Source: Lepraria neglecta (lineage: Eukaryota; Ascomycota; Lecanoromycetes; Lecanorales; Stereocaulaceae). Taken from it: a stretch of DNA of 64,000 nucleotides. This document shows positions 22,829 to 33,976 of the stretch, one piece after another. Below the pieces are notes generated by a model. It saw only the letters and a program-made list of their open reading frames with translations, ran no database searches and was not told where the DNA came from. Location of the stretch: positions 4,402,001 to 4,466,000 of the forward strand of contig CM065649.1 of the NCBI GenBank assembly GCA_033220425.1, written 5' to 3'. The stretch's first letter is position 1; each line of letters begins with the position of its first letter. Position numbers and translations under genes: made by a program.

Positions 22829-23957
22829 GTTGGGCTTCTTGATGGGTTGTTTATTCGAATTTGACGCTGTGGTGAGGTAATGGCACGCCTAATGGTCTGA
22901 TCGTCTAGCCCTGCGGACAAAGTTGGCGACCAATTGAATGGTCGTGAAGTCCGAGAAGTGATATTGTTGGGGAAAGGCGGTCTTACTTGGTGCGTGGGAT
23001 GGGTTTTGCTGCCCGCTATTAGTACACCTCGGGATTCCAAGTGCCTTTGTGATTGAGAGTTTCAAGGGTTGGAATCTTACATTGTGTATCGTTTCAGGGG
23101 TGCATGCGCGTCACATGGTCATATATCAAGCTCAAAATAACATGAGAATGTGTAGCGTTGAGGGTCGGAGCCGGAGAAAGTATGGCAATCGTGGGTGTAG
23201 GTGAGTAGCGAAGTAGGCGTTCTGGGTTACACAATTGTGTTCGATTGGTACGGACTGGGCTCTAAAGACCCTGTAATTCAGCAATTTCGAGGTAGCGAGA
23301 CCGAGGGAATGTGAGAAAGTTAGGTGCAGATGAGTTTCGAAGTGTGGCTAATAGGTAAAGAACTCGCTTTGATTGGCGTGTTCTGGGCTTCAAACCCTTC
23401 AAAAGCTGCGACAACGAGGTAGCAAGCCGGATAAAGTATGGCATAATTAGGGGCTGGTGGGCGTGGAAGCGTGTTTTCTTGGAGGAATAGCCGGATTGGC
23501 TGACATGTCCTGAGCTTGAAGGAGCTTCAAGATGGACAAGACATGGGGGCGGAACCCGCAAACGTATGGCAGTGTAGGCTCGAGTCCAAACCAAAGTGGC
23601 GAGTGGAAGGGTGTGCGCACTTCGGGGTATGCAGAACTTACAATTTAAAACCAGAGAGTTCGACCAATCCAATGGTACCGTTCACTTCAAAAGTCGCGTC
23701 GTATGTGCTCAGATGGTTGACAAGATGTGACGTTCATTTGGGTATGTACCGAGTCGATCAGCATGTTGTAGGGGCTAAGCCCCATATTTGTGTACACTTG
23801 AACTCAGAAGAGTCTCTGTTATCGACATTTGACGTTGCATGCAAGCCCTCAATAGCTCGAAACTCGCGCTTAAGACCGGCTGAATGTGACCGGAAAGGGG
23901 AACACTGAGTTGCAATTATATAAACATCGCGGTAGGTAACCACTTGTCACCCTCACC
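22829..23957. other. 1.1-kb gap between two minus-strand genes
   Basis: It holds the promoter of the zinc-knuckle gene, a diverged tandem repeat (23160-23620), a GGGGCTAAGCCCC inverted repeat (23771-23783) and the 3' flank of the gene ending at 23958. No gene was recognised. Confidence 0.5.
23160..23620 (+). repeat. diverged tandem repeat, period ~125 bp, about 3.5 copies
   Basis: Units begin near 23160, 23289, 23416 and 23530. Each carries, in order, a GAGGTAGC-like start, a CCGGA-AAAGTATGGCA-like block, a GTGGG..GAAG.G block, TTCTGGG or TCCTGAGC, and an ending near ..CTTCAA. Copies differ by many substitutions and small indels, so the repeat is old. Confidence 0.6.
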
Positions 23958-25349
23958 TCACGGACTCCCATCTCTAAAACTTCTACTCCTCGCAGACCAC
24001 TTGATCTCAATTGGCAGGCTCCCCGCATGTGGCGAACCTCCTATCAGAGTGTCCTGGCTCTCCGCCTTGTCCTTTTCACCTTCGCGATCGAAATCCACCC
24101 CAGCTTTCTTATCACCGGCCGGAGCTTTCTCCTTGACCTCCAGTTCTTCATCAAAAGCAAACATGTCGTCATCTCTGTCCACATGCTCAAAGTCATCTCC
24201 TCCTATGGGTGGGGAGTTCCTGTTCTTGCTTTCAGATTCATACGCCCAGCGCAGAGGTGACATGTCAGATCCCCAGCCGTTGGCAGCAGTGCCTGTGAAA
24301 GAGGTGCTGAGCAGGCTAGGCACTGTTGTGTCATTGGCGGGCGAAGTCTTTTCTTGCTTGTTTTTGACAATCTGGAAGCTTTCGTTGCTCTCAGAGCCAC
24401 GCGATGCCTTGGTAGGAGTCGTCGAATTTGCTCGCTGCGCAATCGGAGACGTGCTTGGCGATACAACAGTGTTATCAATATTGAAAAGCACACGCTTTGG
24501 CGACCGAGGCTCTTTCTTATTCCGCAAACTGCTTCGACGATTGGCAATATAAGTGCCAGAAGAGGAAGCCCTGCGATGCTCGAGCGATTCTTCTCGAGGA
24601 ACGCTGGCTGATAGAGGACGGGTAGGAGGTGCTGGAGGTGAAGTCATAGGCGGATGATGGTATTCAGCTGACGAAGAGAGTCCTGCGACATGACCCCGAT
24701 TTGCATATGGCAATTCTGATGTGCCCAGAGTTGAAGCTTCTAGTAGTTCACTGGAGTTTCTTCTGTCTTTACCGTTGGTCTTGCCGTCTAAGAGTGGAAG
24801 GTAATTTGGTGTGAAGACTCCACGGAATTCTTTTTCGTGCTCATAGGAGAGCCTTCCTCCAGCAACTGATTGGGGTTGAGGCGGACCAGGAGAACCAGCT
24901 GGACTGGTCTTTGAACGGCTAGTTGAGTCTGCATCTTGAAGAGCCGAGATTGGGCGATTTGGCAAAGTTATGGGATCAGGTTTTCTCGCTTGTGTATCCT
25001 CCGTCTGCTCTTTCTGCTGCGAATTTGGTGGTGTAGCTAATGCTCTGACAGTAGCCTGCTGTTCAGGTCTTCCATATGCTTGTTCGTGTAATCTTCTCTC
25101 TTGCTCGGTCTCTTCAGGAAGTTCATGCGTACTCTCACAGTACTCCCTCAGCATCTGCTCGTAATTCCGGTATTCAGCATGCTTCGCGGCTTTGAACTCC
25201 GCAATCTCCTCATCCAATTGCCTTCTCTTACTATCCAGCCTGACCAGCAAATCGATTTGTGCCTGGCCATAGAAAGAGGTGGTGAAGGGATCGACCCTGG
25301 GCGGACTTTGACTTCGGTCTTTAGGATGGGGAAGGTGATTGACTGGCAT
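23958..25349 (-). CDS. conserved-looking disordered protein, unknown function
   Basis: One exon of 463 codons starts with ATG (MPVNHLPHPKDRS). A predicted helical region at about residues 30-95 (QIDLLVRLDSKRRQLDEEIAEF) looks like a short coiled coil and is the likeliest folded part. The rest is Ser/Pro-rich with several SP sites; SPKRVLFNIDNTVVSPSTSP at about 284-303 has the look of a conserved linear motif with flanking proline-directed phosphosites. An acidic patch (HVDRDDDMFAFDEELE) precedes the C-terminus. No domain was recognised. Cytoplasmic or nuclear location cannot be decided. Confidence 0.75.
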   Translation of the reverse strand: MPVNHLPHPKDRSQSPPRVDPFTTSFYGQAQIDLLVRLDSKRRQLDEEIAEFKAAKHAEYRNYEQMLREYCESTHELPEETEQERRLHEQAYGRPEQQATVRALATPPNSQQKEQTEDTQARKPDPITLPNRPISALQDADSTSRSKTSPAGSPGPPQPQSVAGGRLSYEHEKEFRGVFTPNYLPLLDGKTNGKDRRNSSELLEASTLGTSELPYANRGHVAGLSSSAEYHHPPMTSPPAPPTRPLSASVPREESLEHRRASSSGTYIANRRSSLRNKKEPRSPKRVLFNIDNTVVSPSTSPIAQRANSTTPTKASRGSESNESFQIVKNKQEKTSPANDTTVPSLLSTSFTGTAANGWGSDMSPLRWAYESESKNRNSPPIGGDDFEHVDRDDDMFAFDEELEVKEKAPAGDKKAGVDFDREGEKDKAESQDTLIGGSPHAGSLPIEIKWSARSRSFRDGSP

Positions 25350-25883
25350 TGTGTCTGCAGGCTCAGGGTATGGACCGGAGGGTCACTATACGTCTTTAAG
25401 TAAGTATCCAGGCAACTGCTATGAGCATTGGGTCCTTACAGTCATCTGGTGGTCGAAGCATATGCTCTTTATCATCCGATGGGTGAGTCTAATGTCACAT
25501 GTCTAGCGGCAGCAGGATCAACGTGGGGGCTAGCCCCCGCAGCGGAGTCATAGGGGCCGACTTCCCGGTATTATTGCAAAAATACAAGGCTGCTGGAGCC
25601 TTGACGAGGCGTTCCATCGTTACTGCCCTTGTGTCTACTCAAGGACGCGTTGGGGGCGTAGCTTATAGTGATGAGGCTTCGTGGCATTTCTTGTCACCCT
25701 GTAGCTTGCCATCATATTGAAGAACGTATGCATTGACCGCTATCTAGCTTTTAAGGTGCTGAGTGCTGGTGCTCTAATTACATAAACTGCACCATGAACA
25801 ATGCAAAAACGAGCGATGGACTGCAGACATGCATTCCAGCATCGCCAAAATGACGAACCATTCAAATGAAAAGTATCCTGCCC
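25350..25883. other. intergenic, contains a GC-rich palindrome
   Basis: The promoter of the 463-aa gene and the 3' flank of UBP12 lie here. A perfect 14-bp palindrome occurs at 25525-25538. The stretch 25500-25690 is GC-richer than its flanks and might be a relict insertion; no coding match was seen. Confidence 0.4.
25525..25538. repeat. perfect palindrome GGGGGCTAGCCCCC
   Basis: A 14-bp self-complementary site. A near copy, GGGGCTAAGCCCC, lies at 23771-23783 in the neighbouring intergenic region. Confidence 0.7.
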
Positions 25884-28800
25884 TTAATCCATCTTGGTGT
25901 TGTAAGGCGCCTCATTATCCTGCAGGAAAACTTCCGCCACCGGCTCGTCGTCTATCTCTTCCATGTGCTGAGTCCGTACGTCTAGCATAGGTGTACTACC
26001 CTGAGGAGGTGTTCCAAAGACATCAGCAGTGGTGCCCTCATCATCCTGGAAGTCAGCCATTCGGTTGCGGTCGTCATCGTCGGTCATGGAGCTACCGACT
26101 GCCTTATTGCTGCTTTGTTCGAAGAGGTCTTCGTCTTCTTCTCCACCTTCGCTTGCGGGTGGTGCCTGGGTCTGGCCTAGATCGCTGAAGCTCCATTGCG
26201 GCTCTGGTTGGTTGTAGTGACCGTAGTTGAAGGGTCCGTTGAACGACCGCATGCCACCAATGCCTTCGTCTTCTTCCTCATTCATTTCCATATCTTCCAG
26301 GGTGTCGTCCGTCAAGTCCTTTGGATTGATTGTGGTTGCCCTAGGGTCATTCTCCGAGTATGCAGGTAAGTCATCATCAACTCCGGTCCTCATCACCGCT
26401 GTCCCGTCCATTGACCCACCACCTCCCGCTTGGTGAGCCGCTCCTACTCCGCGTAAAGCGCTCGACGACCCAGTGCGGGAGGAGTCGTCGAGACGCTTGC
26501 CTTCCCCCGCCGGTGATGGGCCACGAGAGTTAGGCTGAGATTCGGCGTCGTCGAACATCTTTTCAAAGAACGGGCCACCTAATGTAGGGGGAGAGCGGCG
26601 TCGATAGAAGAGAAGGTACGCAGCTGGCGTTATAACAACTTTTGGATCTGCTCGGCGCATAGCGGAGGAATCTGATCGATATTAGCAACCGCACACTTTA
26701 GTCGTGGATTGGGCCCATTACCATTGTATTCGTACCAAGTCTTCTCAGGGTCGAAGAAGTTCTGAGCATAGGCTGTGTAGTGACCACCTCCAAGACCTCC
26801 ATAATGATTATCCACTGCAATCAGGTCATAGATGGGACTCTTCCCGGGGTCTGGGACAGCCAGTCTGGTGCTGAGATCTAGTCCCTCAATAGGGAAGTCA
26901 ACAAGGACGTCCAACTTGTCTCTGAATCGGCCCTGAGCACTGAAACGCTTGAGATGGATGACGAGAATATCCGGTGCTTTCCAGAGCTGGAATTGTTTGC
27001 TGGCTCGACGATGCTCTTTACATCTGGGACAATACCAAGCGTCGTTTTCGGAGAGTATCTCTGCTTTGCCAAATTCATCGAGGCAGTCACCGAGGGTAAC
27101 GCCATTTCTCTTCCGGCTGTTGCGGATTCTTCGCTTCCCTTCCAACTCCGGGTCTGGGAGCGTAGGAGGATCATCGAATGTTGGTACACCTCGCAACTCA
27201 TCGTCATGGTCTTTGGTCCCACTGAAGAGAGAGTCATACCCCTCATAGGTCCAGTCAAGTATGATTGATTCTCCAAGTCGTAACAAGGGCGCATTCTCGG
27301 CTGGTGGGCTAGCTTCTTCACGTCGGGTTCTAGAATTTGGTTGCTTGCCTTTCCGGGAGTATGTAATTAGCCCTTGACCATTTCGGTGCCTACTCTGAGT
27401 GGACATACCAAACCCTGTTGTCTTAGGGCGGACCAACTGTGTGACAGGCGGAAGTCCATCCGAATCTTCGCCGGAATCTTGAGCTTGCGCCTGGTTTTGA
27501 GCAGAAGGCAGAACGTCATCCGCGTCTTCGTCGCTTGTTGCTGGGCTGCTAGCTTCTTGACGGCGTCTAATCAGCTCATTTGTATTCATCTTCGGTTTCG
27601 CCATGGGCTCGGGTTGTCTAGACGCCAGTCTTGGGTAGTTTTTGTTCTCATCAGTCAGTGGCGACAGGCCGGTTGGTATCATTTCGGTGCCATTCGATAG
27701 AAGGACTTTCGGCTCGAATAGCAACTTGACGCCGGGAGTGATGAAGCTGCCAGGTCGAAGCATAGGAGGAAGAAGCTTGGAATCTAGGGGGTGTTTGGGT
27801 TGTGGGGCCGTTTCCTCGCCATCTTGCATGGACACATCGACCATGCCATCTTCGCTCTCCAAAGACTTAGCTTGCACCCTCGAATCTGTAGACGAGTCTG
27901 CTTCATCCATATTCATGAGAACAGCATCGGAATCTTCACCCTCCGAGGCATCGCCTTCTCGCAGGAAGTCCCGCGTAGTAAGCGTTGCGACACGGGCGAG
28001 TACTTTGCGTAGAATTGTTTCGTAGTCCTTTACTTCCTCTCGATTAAGAACAATGAAAGTAGGAACGGCGCAAAGCTCCTTTTGCTGATACCTTGACGAG
28101 CCACCCTTAATTCGGCGATGATACACAGTGACCAACATTTTCTCATCCAATGGGGTGTCGCCGTCAGGGATTGTATCCTCGTCAGAGCCGCTATGGAGGA
28201 AACTCTTAGACTTGGTTACCTTTTTCGCTAGCGGGAAATTTGTGGGCTGTTCCTCAAGCTCGAAGAGACTGATTTCGTCGCCCTCCGCGATATGCTCATC
28301 GCTGATGGAAGCCTTGTCGTCGAAGATCTTGTAGAATTTGTGTTTGTAGACCTCGGCAAGCACGGTTCTCTTGGCGTTTGTACCGACCTTTGCGGCCATG
28401 TACTCTTTGAGGGCTGCGAACGATGCGTTCTTATCAATGTCGACGGAGACGTTGATTGGCTTTCCATGTAGGGGGTAATAGCATATCTTCCTCGACCACA
28501 AGTTCTCAATGGGCAATTGAAGCGTGAGATTGTTGAAGGGATCAAAGATGATACTGACCTTCTCGCATACAGGACATACGACGGTAGACTTGTACATTCC
28601 AGCAAAGAGGTCTGTAATGACCGAGTCGTTCCGAGCCTTGTATATCTCCCAGCACTTGTCGGCCATGGCCATCAAGGCTTTAGGATCGTTGACCATTTCG
28701 TCGGTAGAATCAGGCTTTTCTATATATGGCTTCTTCTTGATACGATTCAGGTCTTCCTGCAGACCATCGAGCAAGAACAGCAAGAATTCTTGGGAGTCCT

Positions 28801-30874
28801 GCTGTTGCCAGCCGGAGAAAGAAGGCCCGTACTTGCCGATTACATTCTTGAAGTTCCTGGGCGCAAAGGAGTTGAGCGCATTTGGACTGTACATGTCTTG
28901 TAATAGTAATGCATATTGTTTTGCGACCTGTCCGTTATGAGCGAGAGGGTTATGGGGGTTCAGCTCGTTCTTGTGTTTGTCGTCTGGGAGCAGTTAGCGT
29001 TGAATGAAGATATTGGACTGGTCATGTCACATACGTAGAAAGTACTGGGTCAACTCTGCCACACTCCGCACACATTGCAATGCAGAGTTCATGTAGCATG
29101 TATTTCCTAGGTTGTTCAGCCCAACCGTCCCCCTTGCTCGACCGTTCTTTGCCTGACGACCGCGGGTCATCACTCCACCTGGGACTGGGCTCGTGCTCCG
29201 GCTAGTGTTCGCATTAGGCTTGAGGGCGGGATTCTGTATGGTCATAGCTCCGCTCCTTGTGACGCTGATGGGGACTCCGAGCGACTTGGCCTTTGACACT
29301 GATATGTCTGAGACCCACTCGCCACCGGCGGGACCACCGATTTGTTCTTCGAGAACTATGACCTCGTCCTGGCCGTGTCCCACTATACCCAGGCGTGAGT
29401 GACCGTTGTACTTTTCGTTGGCGGTCTCATCCTTGGCATCGATCAGTTCACGCTGGGATCCCAGTTGCAAATGTGCAAAAGCATTGGCATCGAGGACAAG
29501 CTTGTCCCCTGGGTCCACCGTCGCTATCGCACCTGGCGCAGGAGAGTTGCTTCGCGATTGTGCTGGTGTCATTATTCCACTCCGAGAGCCTCCTCCTAGA
29601 CCACCTAATATTCTCCATACACGCACTTTAGTCTTCAATTCAATACCGGTATACTGTTTGGCGCGTTTGAGGAAATCCTGGTATAGCTCGTGCCTACTCG
29701 TTAAGATTTTGACTGGGGCAGCGTCTCTCTCTTTCAAAGACTTCGGCGTTGTCCCCTCCGAGGGATCCGGGAGCTTTAAGATGGTGAAAACTGGAGGCGA
29801 AAGTTCATAGATGAGGTTCTGCTGTGTCTCGCTCGTGTTGGTGTTGTGGCAATACCTTCGTATGACGGGCGACCCTTTTGCCAGTCCGTACCACTTGATT
29901 ATGAGCTCCCATGCACTTTGTGGCAATATCTCATAGTCATCTTTTATGTTGAGACCAGGCTTCAGCGGAACAAATGGCTCGCCTCCCTCATCTTTGTATC
30001 CACTGCTGGAAGGGTCAGTGACCATGTGGATGCCAGTATTGTCCACCGGCCCGATCTCTCCTTCTCTTGCTTCCTTGCTAAAAGTGTCCGACTTTCTAGC
30101 GCGGGATCCTCGTGCACTCACTCTGTCAAGCCACTTTATGGCGACAAGGTAGCCCACTTGACCTTCACGCATGGGCTCTTGGGCTAGTGCCATGACTCGT
30201 TGGATTTGATCGTCGATGGGAGGTATATCGGCGGTGCCTGCACTCGAGGCTGAGGATGCTCCATTTGTCTCTCTGGATGTCGAGGTTGTAGACGATGTGC
30301 CACTCTGGGCGTCCGTATCTTGACCAAGCATATCCACCGATGTCTCTCGTTTATGACGCGTTCCTTGGCTCTTTGACTTCCGCCTGGGCGGAGCACCCAA
30401 TTCTCCAGGAGCAGTTGTAGACCCAGACCCAGCTGCCATATTGTTATCCTGACCGTCTTCCATGTTCACATCCTCGTTTGCCATAGCTGAAGCTCTTCTC
30501 TTTGCTGGTGATGACGATCGAACGGGTGATGATGCCCCGCCGCGAAGGCCGCTGCTGGCTATCGAACCCCTCGGTTTATTTGCTCCAGTGTCCGTCCCAG
30601 ATGTGTATCCGTCGCCTTCAAGTGTCAAGCCAGCATATGCCCCACTGGGAGAGCTACCTGCCGTGTTAGATGGCTCTGGGGTGGGCGACCGCCCGTTCCT
30701 TGCGCCTTCCAGGACTAGATGAGGCGGGATGTACCTTGGGTGTGGTGAGACAGATGCAGGCGCTGCACCGGTTTCGATGGAGACAAGGGCAGGTGGTGAT
30801 GATGTCTCTGAGGTATTCGACTGCGCTTCTGTCGATTCTGGAGGTGAAAGCTTGCGTTTCTTGTGGGGAGACGT
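25884..30874 (-). CDS. UBP12: ubiquitin C-terminal hydrolase, Ubp12/USP4-15 type
   Basis: Exons 30874-29035, 28983-26722 and 26671-25884 join in frame to about 1629 residues. A Ser-rich, basic N-terminus (SPHKKRKLS) is followed by a DUSP domain (about 230-340, including PLKPGLNIKDDYEILPQSAW). The catalytic Cys box is GLNNLGNTCYMNSALQ near residue 593 and the His box HYGGLGGGHYTAY is near 1340-1350. Between them lie a Zn ribbon (CPVC...CPRC) and a long insert typical of the family. The acidic C-terminal tail ends NTKMD. Such enzymes remove ubiquitin from cytosolic and nuclear targets. Oddity: the codon where family members start (before SPHKKRKL) is ACG at 30874-30872, with A at -3. No in-frame ATG lies between it and the upstream stop, so an upstream exon or a non-AUG start must be considered. 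Confidence 0.88.
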
Positions 30875-31414
30875 GATGAAGGTGAAGAAGGCCCTATTCC
30901 CTTGCGGAAATAAGGCTCTTAAAATAGGCAGAAAAGTAGCTTGTGCGCCCCGAGTGTCGTAGGCGAGAGGTTGTACTACGACACTGTGAATCTAGTATGA
31001 AACAGATGCTGATGCTGCAGATGAAAGTTGGACTGGGTGTAATCCGACAATTGGAAGGTGTTGCAGCTGAGTGGTTGCTGCATTTGGACTCGCTTGTGGA
31101 GCGCGTCGATCCGCCAAGCTATCAACACGTTTTTTTTGAGGTCACACTTTCCCACCTTCACTTTGACTCTCACCGGTTCAGGGGTTGATGCTGAATGTGC
31201 GGGAGCCGAAATGCTGTGTACGCTGGAATGATTGTATTTTTGGGAGAATTCTCAAGCATCAAGAAAGGGCAATAAATAATTCTGATAGACATAGACCTCC
31301 AATGCTATGGACATGCTATTCCAAAACCCATGCACCCACTAAAATTTACAATATATACTATGGCCACCCATGACCGTATTCATACAAGATCTTTTGGGTT
31401 CTTTATCCAGAAAT
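30875..31414. other. UBP12 upstream region
   Basis: The UBP12 leader runs here and might contain an undetected first exon; an ATG-led frame occurs near 31070 (-) but does not splice into UBP12 convincingly. The part near 31300-31414 is AT-rich 3' flank of DCW1. Confidence 0.4.
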
Positions 31415-33069
31415 TCATACAAATGAAATCCACCAAACACACCCCAGTAAACACCCCAGTACCAATGCCGTCAGTATCCCTGCCCCAGCTTTATCGCCCG
31501 CAGTGATCTTCATATTCGCACTCGGGTCGTTGTATTGGATTGGGTTGTCTCCACCACTGCCAGCTGCCGGATTCCCTTTCGACGTCCCGCCATTGTTCGC
31601 TGTGACAGGCCCTGGGACCTTGGAGATCAAATTGGCCTGAATGACACTGAGTGCGCTCATCTGCTCTCCCACACCCGTCTTCCCATCCCAGGTATTCTTG
31701 TACCACATTCTTCCACAAATCTTTCCATCAGCACCGCCAGAGCATTGTCCAGCAGCTCCCTGGGCAGAAGCGTGGAGTTTCGGTTGGATGAAGTTGACGG
31801 TGAAAGGAGCGATTTGTGTAGCTGCTGCCATCCAGCGGGAGAGGTAGGCTTTGAATGAGGGTTGATCGTAATTACAAGTTAGTTGGGGCTCGCAGGCTAT
31901 CTCCACCATAATGTTGTTACCGTATTGGGAGGGGAAGAAGGCTTGGGAGCCGTTGAGGAGGCCCTCGACGCGAGTACGCCAGGTTTCGTTGCCGTTGGTC
32001 TGATTGTGTTGTTAGTCAAGAATGTTATTGTAAGGGCAGGAGGGGAATAGGTAAATTAGAAGGTAGGGGGGCAACGAACGTAGTTATACATGTTTGCGGC
32101 ACCCATTAGGAAAGTGCCGATATTGTAGGTCCATTGCAGGGGATCTGCTATCGTGCAATTATTCTCAATCTGTGCGCCGTCGTAGATGACGTATTTGTCC
32201 GTGAAGAGGGGCGTCGAAGTAATCCAGTCGTAAGACTTCTCGGCCCACTGCGCATATGTGTCGTTACCAGTGTATCTAGCCAGGCGGGCCGCAAGCTGGA
32301 AGAAGCCACCATTTGAGATACTGTTTTTATAGTCGTAGCCATTGTTGAAAGTGAAAATCTGCCATCGGAGTCCTCCGCCGCAATTTTGAGGATCCCATCG
32401 GCTTACTTGGAGGTTGAAGACTGCTTGAGCCAGGGCAAGCCATGATGGCGATTTAGCGGGAGGATCGGGGAAGTTCAATTCTGCTGCAGACATGGCTGCA
32501 AATGCCCAGAAGGCTTGGTCATCGTTTCCCTTTACAACTGTCAGCCACCAAATTTCCCGGTCTCAAAAACATTTATTCTCTCTTTTGAACTTGATCTAGA
32601 ACCGATGTGGTGAGCGTAGTAAGCCGTACCTCTGTTTTTGTTTGATTTGGGGGCATGAAGTTGTTGTCAGGCCCGACTTGTGCCAGAAGGGCCTGTGTGG
32701 TTATATCATTGTATGTAGAGTCTCCAGTGTAAAACCAATAGTGTATCATCTGATCGAACATAGCACCTGCTTCCCACCAATAGTATGGATTTGGTAATAG
32801 TCCGATTGGCATTCCTGTCTGATTTCCTTGGTAGAAGGACATCATTCCTGCCGCCACTGTGCTAGCGGCTGATTTTATCGAGTCTGCATCGCAAGGACAC
32901 CAAGTCAGCGGCTTGAAGGCTAGAAGGAGGTGGGAAAGCTATGCCCGGGTTCTGGTTGGCTCTTACTAGTATCTCCAAGGTCCAGTTGAATCGCATGCCC
33001 CGTTTGTACACCAAACATCAGAGCGCCCAACGCCCCCAGCAATTGGGGTTTCCGTCGTGAGAAAAGCAT
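31415..33069 (-). CDS. DCW1: GPI-anchored alpha-1,6-mannanase, GH76 (Dcw1/Dfg5)
   Basis: Exons 33069-32967, 32883-32630, 32529-32080 and 31999-31415 join in frame to 463 residues. Residues 1-27 form a signal peptide (cleavage near GHA). GH76 features follow in order: [34 protein letters not shown], the catalytic Asp pair in [28 protein letters not shown] and CGRMW. The C-terminus is a Ser/Gly/Asn-rich stretch plus a hydrophobic end ([17 protein letters not shown]), fitting GPI anchoring. Yeast Dcw1/Dfg5 are plasma-membrane enzymes thought to move GPI mannoproteins into the cell-wall glucan. The third intron donor is GTTCGT, unusual but required by frame. Length matches the family. Confidence 0.92.
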
Positions 33070-33976
33070 AACGAGTGAGGGTATCCAAAATATGTATAGT
33101 AGTAAGTCGGCACTAGATGTTGAAGAATATATACGTCGAGTTCTTCAGGTCGAATTGATTGGAGGGGGGCGAAATGCGGAGACGCTGCCATCGGCGGCCT
33201 CGCAGTCAACGAGAGTGCCGTGGAAGTAATCTGGCTTACAAAGTCGATAAAGATCGTGAAGGTCGTGATGTATTGCCCCTGTGAAGAATGAAGGAATCGT
33301 CAGGTCATGCAATCACGGCTTCTCCTTCCCTAGCGGCGTAGCCAAAGCTGACTGCAAACAAGCCCTTGGCGTCCTTCTCTTCACCCTGAAATAACAATGC
33401 TAAGCCTCCGAAAATGAGACACTTGGCCTTCAACGCGCGTTCGTACAATGGAATGTCTTGGCTGGGATGATGACCGTTGTTGATGTATTGACGCATGCTC
33501 GCGCGGGTGAAAGGGTCCCCTTTCGATGTCGGCCACAGCGGGCCGCCAAGCAGCCAAGAGATTGACCCGTTTAAGGATTTCCTGCCGATCATCATAGGTA
33601 CCTTTCCTTAGATCGGCACAAGGCCGGAGGCGTTTTGTGAAAATTGATGCCAGGTACCATGTAGATCTTGCAGATGGGCGTCCAATAGACGTCTTCGTAT
33701 GAGAGTAGAAGATAGATGATGGCGTGGGAATCCTCGGAAGATTGACGTGGAGGGGCTCGTCGGAGTATTAGGGGGGTTTATTGGGGAGCGCAAGGGGGTG
33801 GGCGCGCAATTCATGCAGGAACAAGAGCCTCAATAAAGATGTCCGAATGAGAAGACAGACACTCGTTCAAATAACGATGGAAGATTAGAAGTTCAGATCT
33901 AGCTATCGTGTTGTATGCAGGTACCTTATCTATGTACCTGAGCCTGATTGATACCAAATAGAACGCCGCATTAGTG
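33070..33976. other. gap with one uncertain two-exon frame (-)
   Basis: On the minus strand, frames 33814-33608 and 33595-33305 could join across a GTACCT...GGAAAG intron (about 33655-33594), giving a junction like DLHGTYDDRQEIL. An unspliced second frame (KSLNGSISWLLGGPLWPTSKG) is equally open. I could not decide which is real, if either, and recognise no family. Confidence 0.3.
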
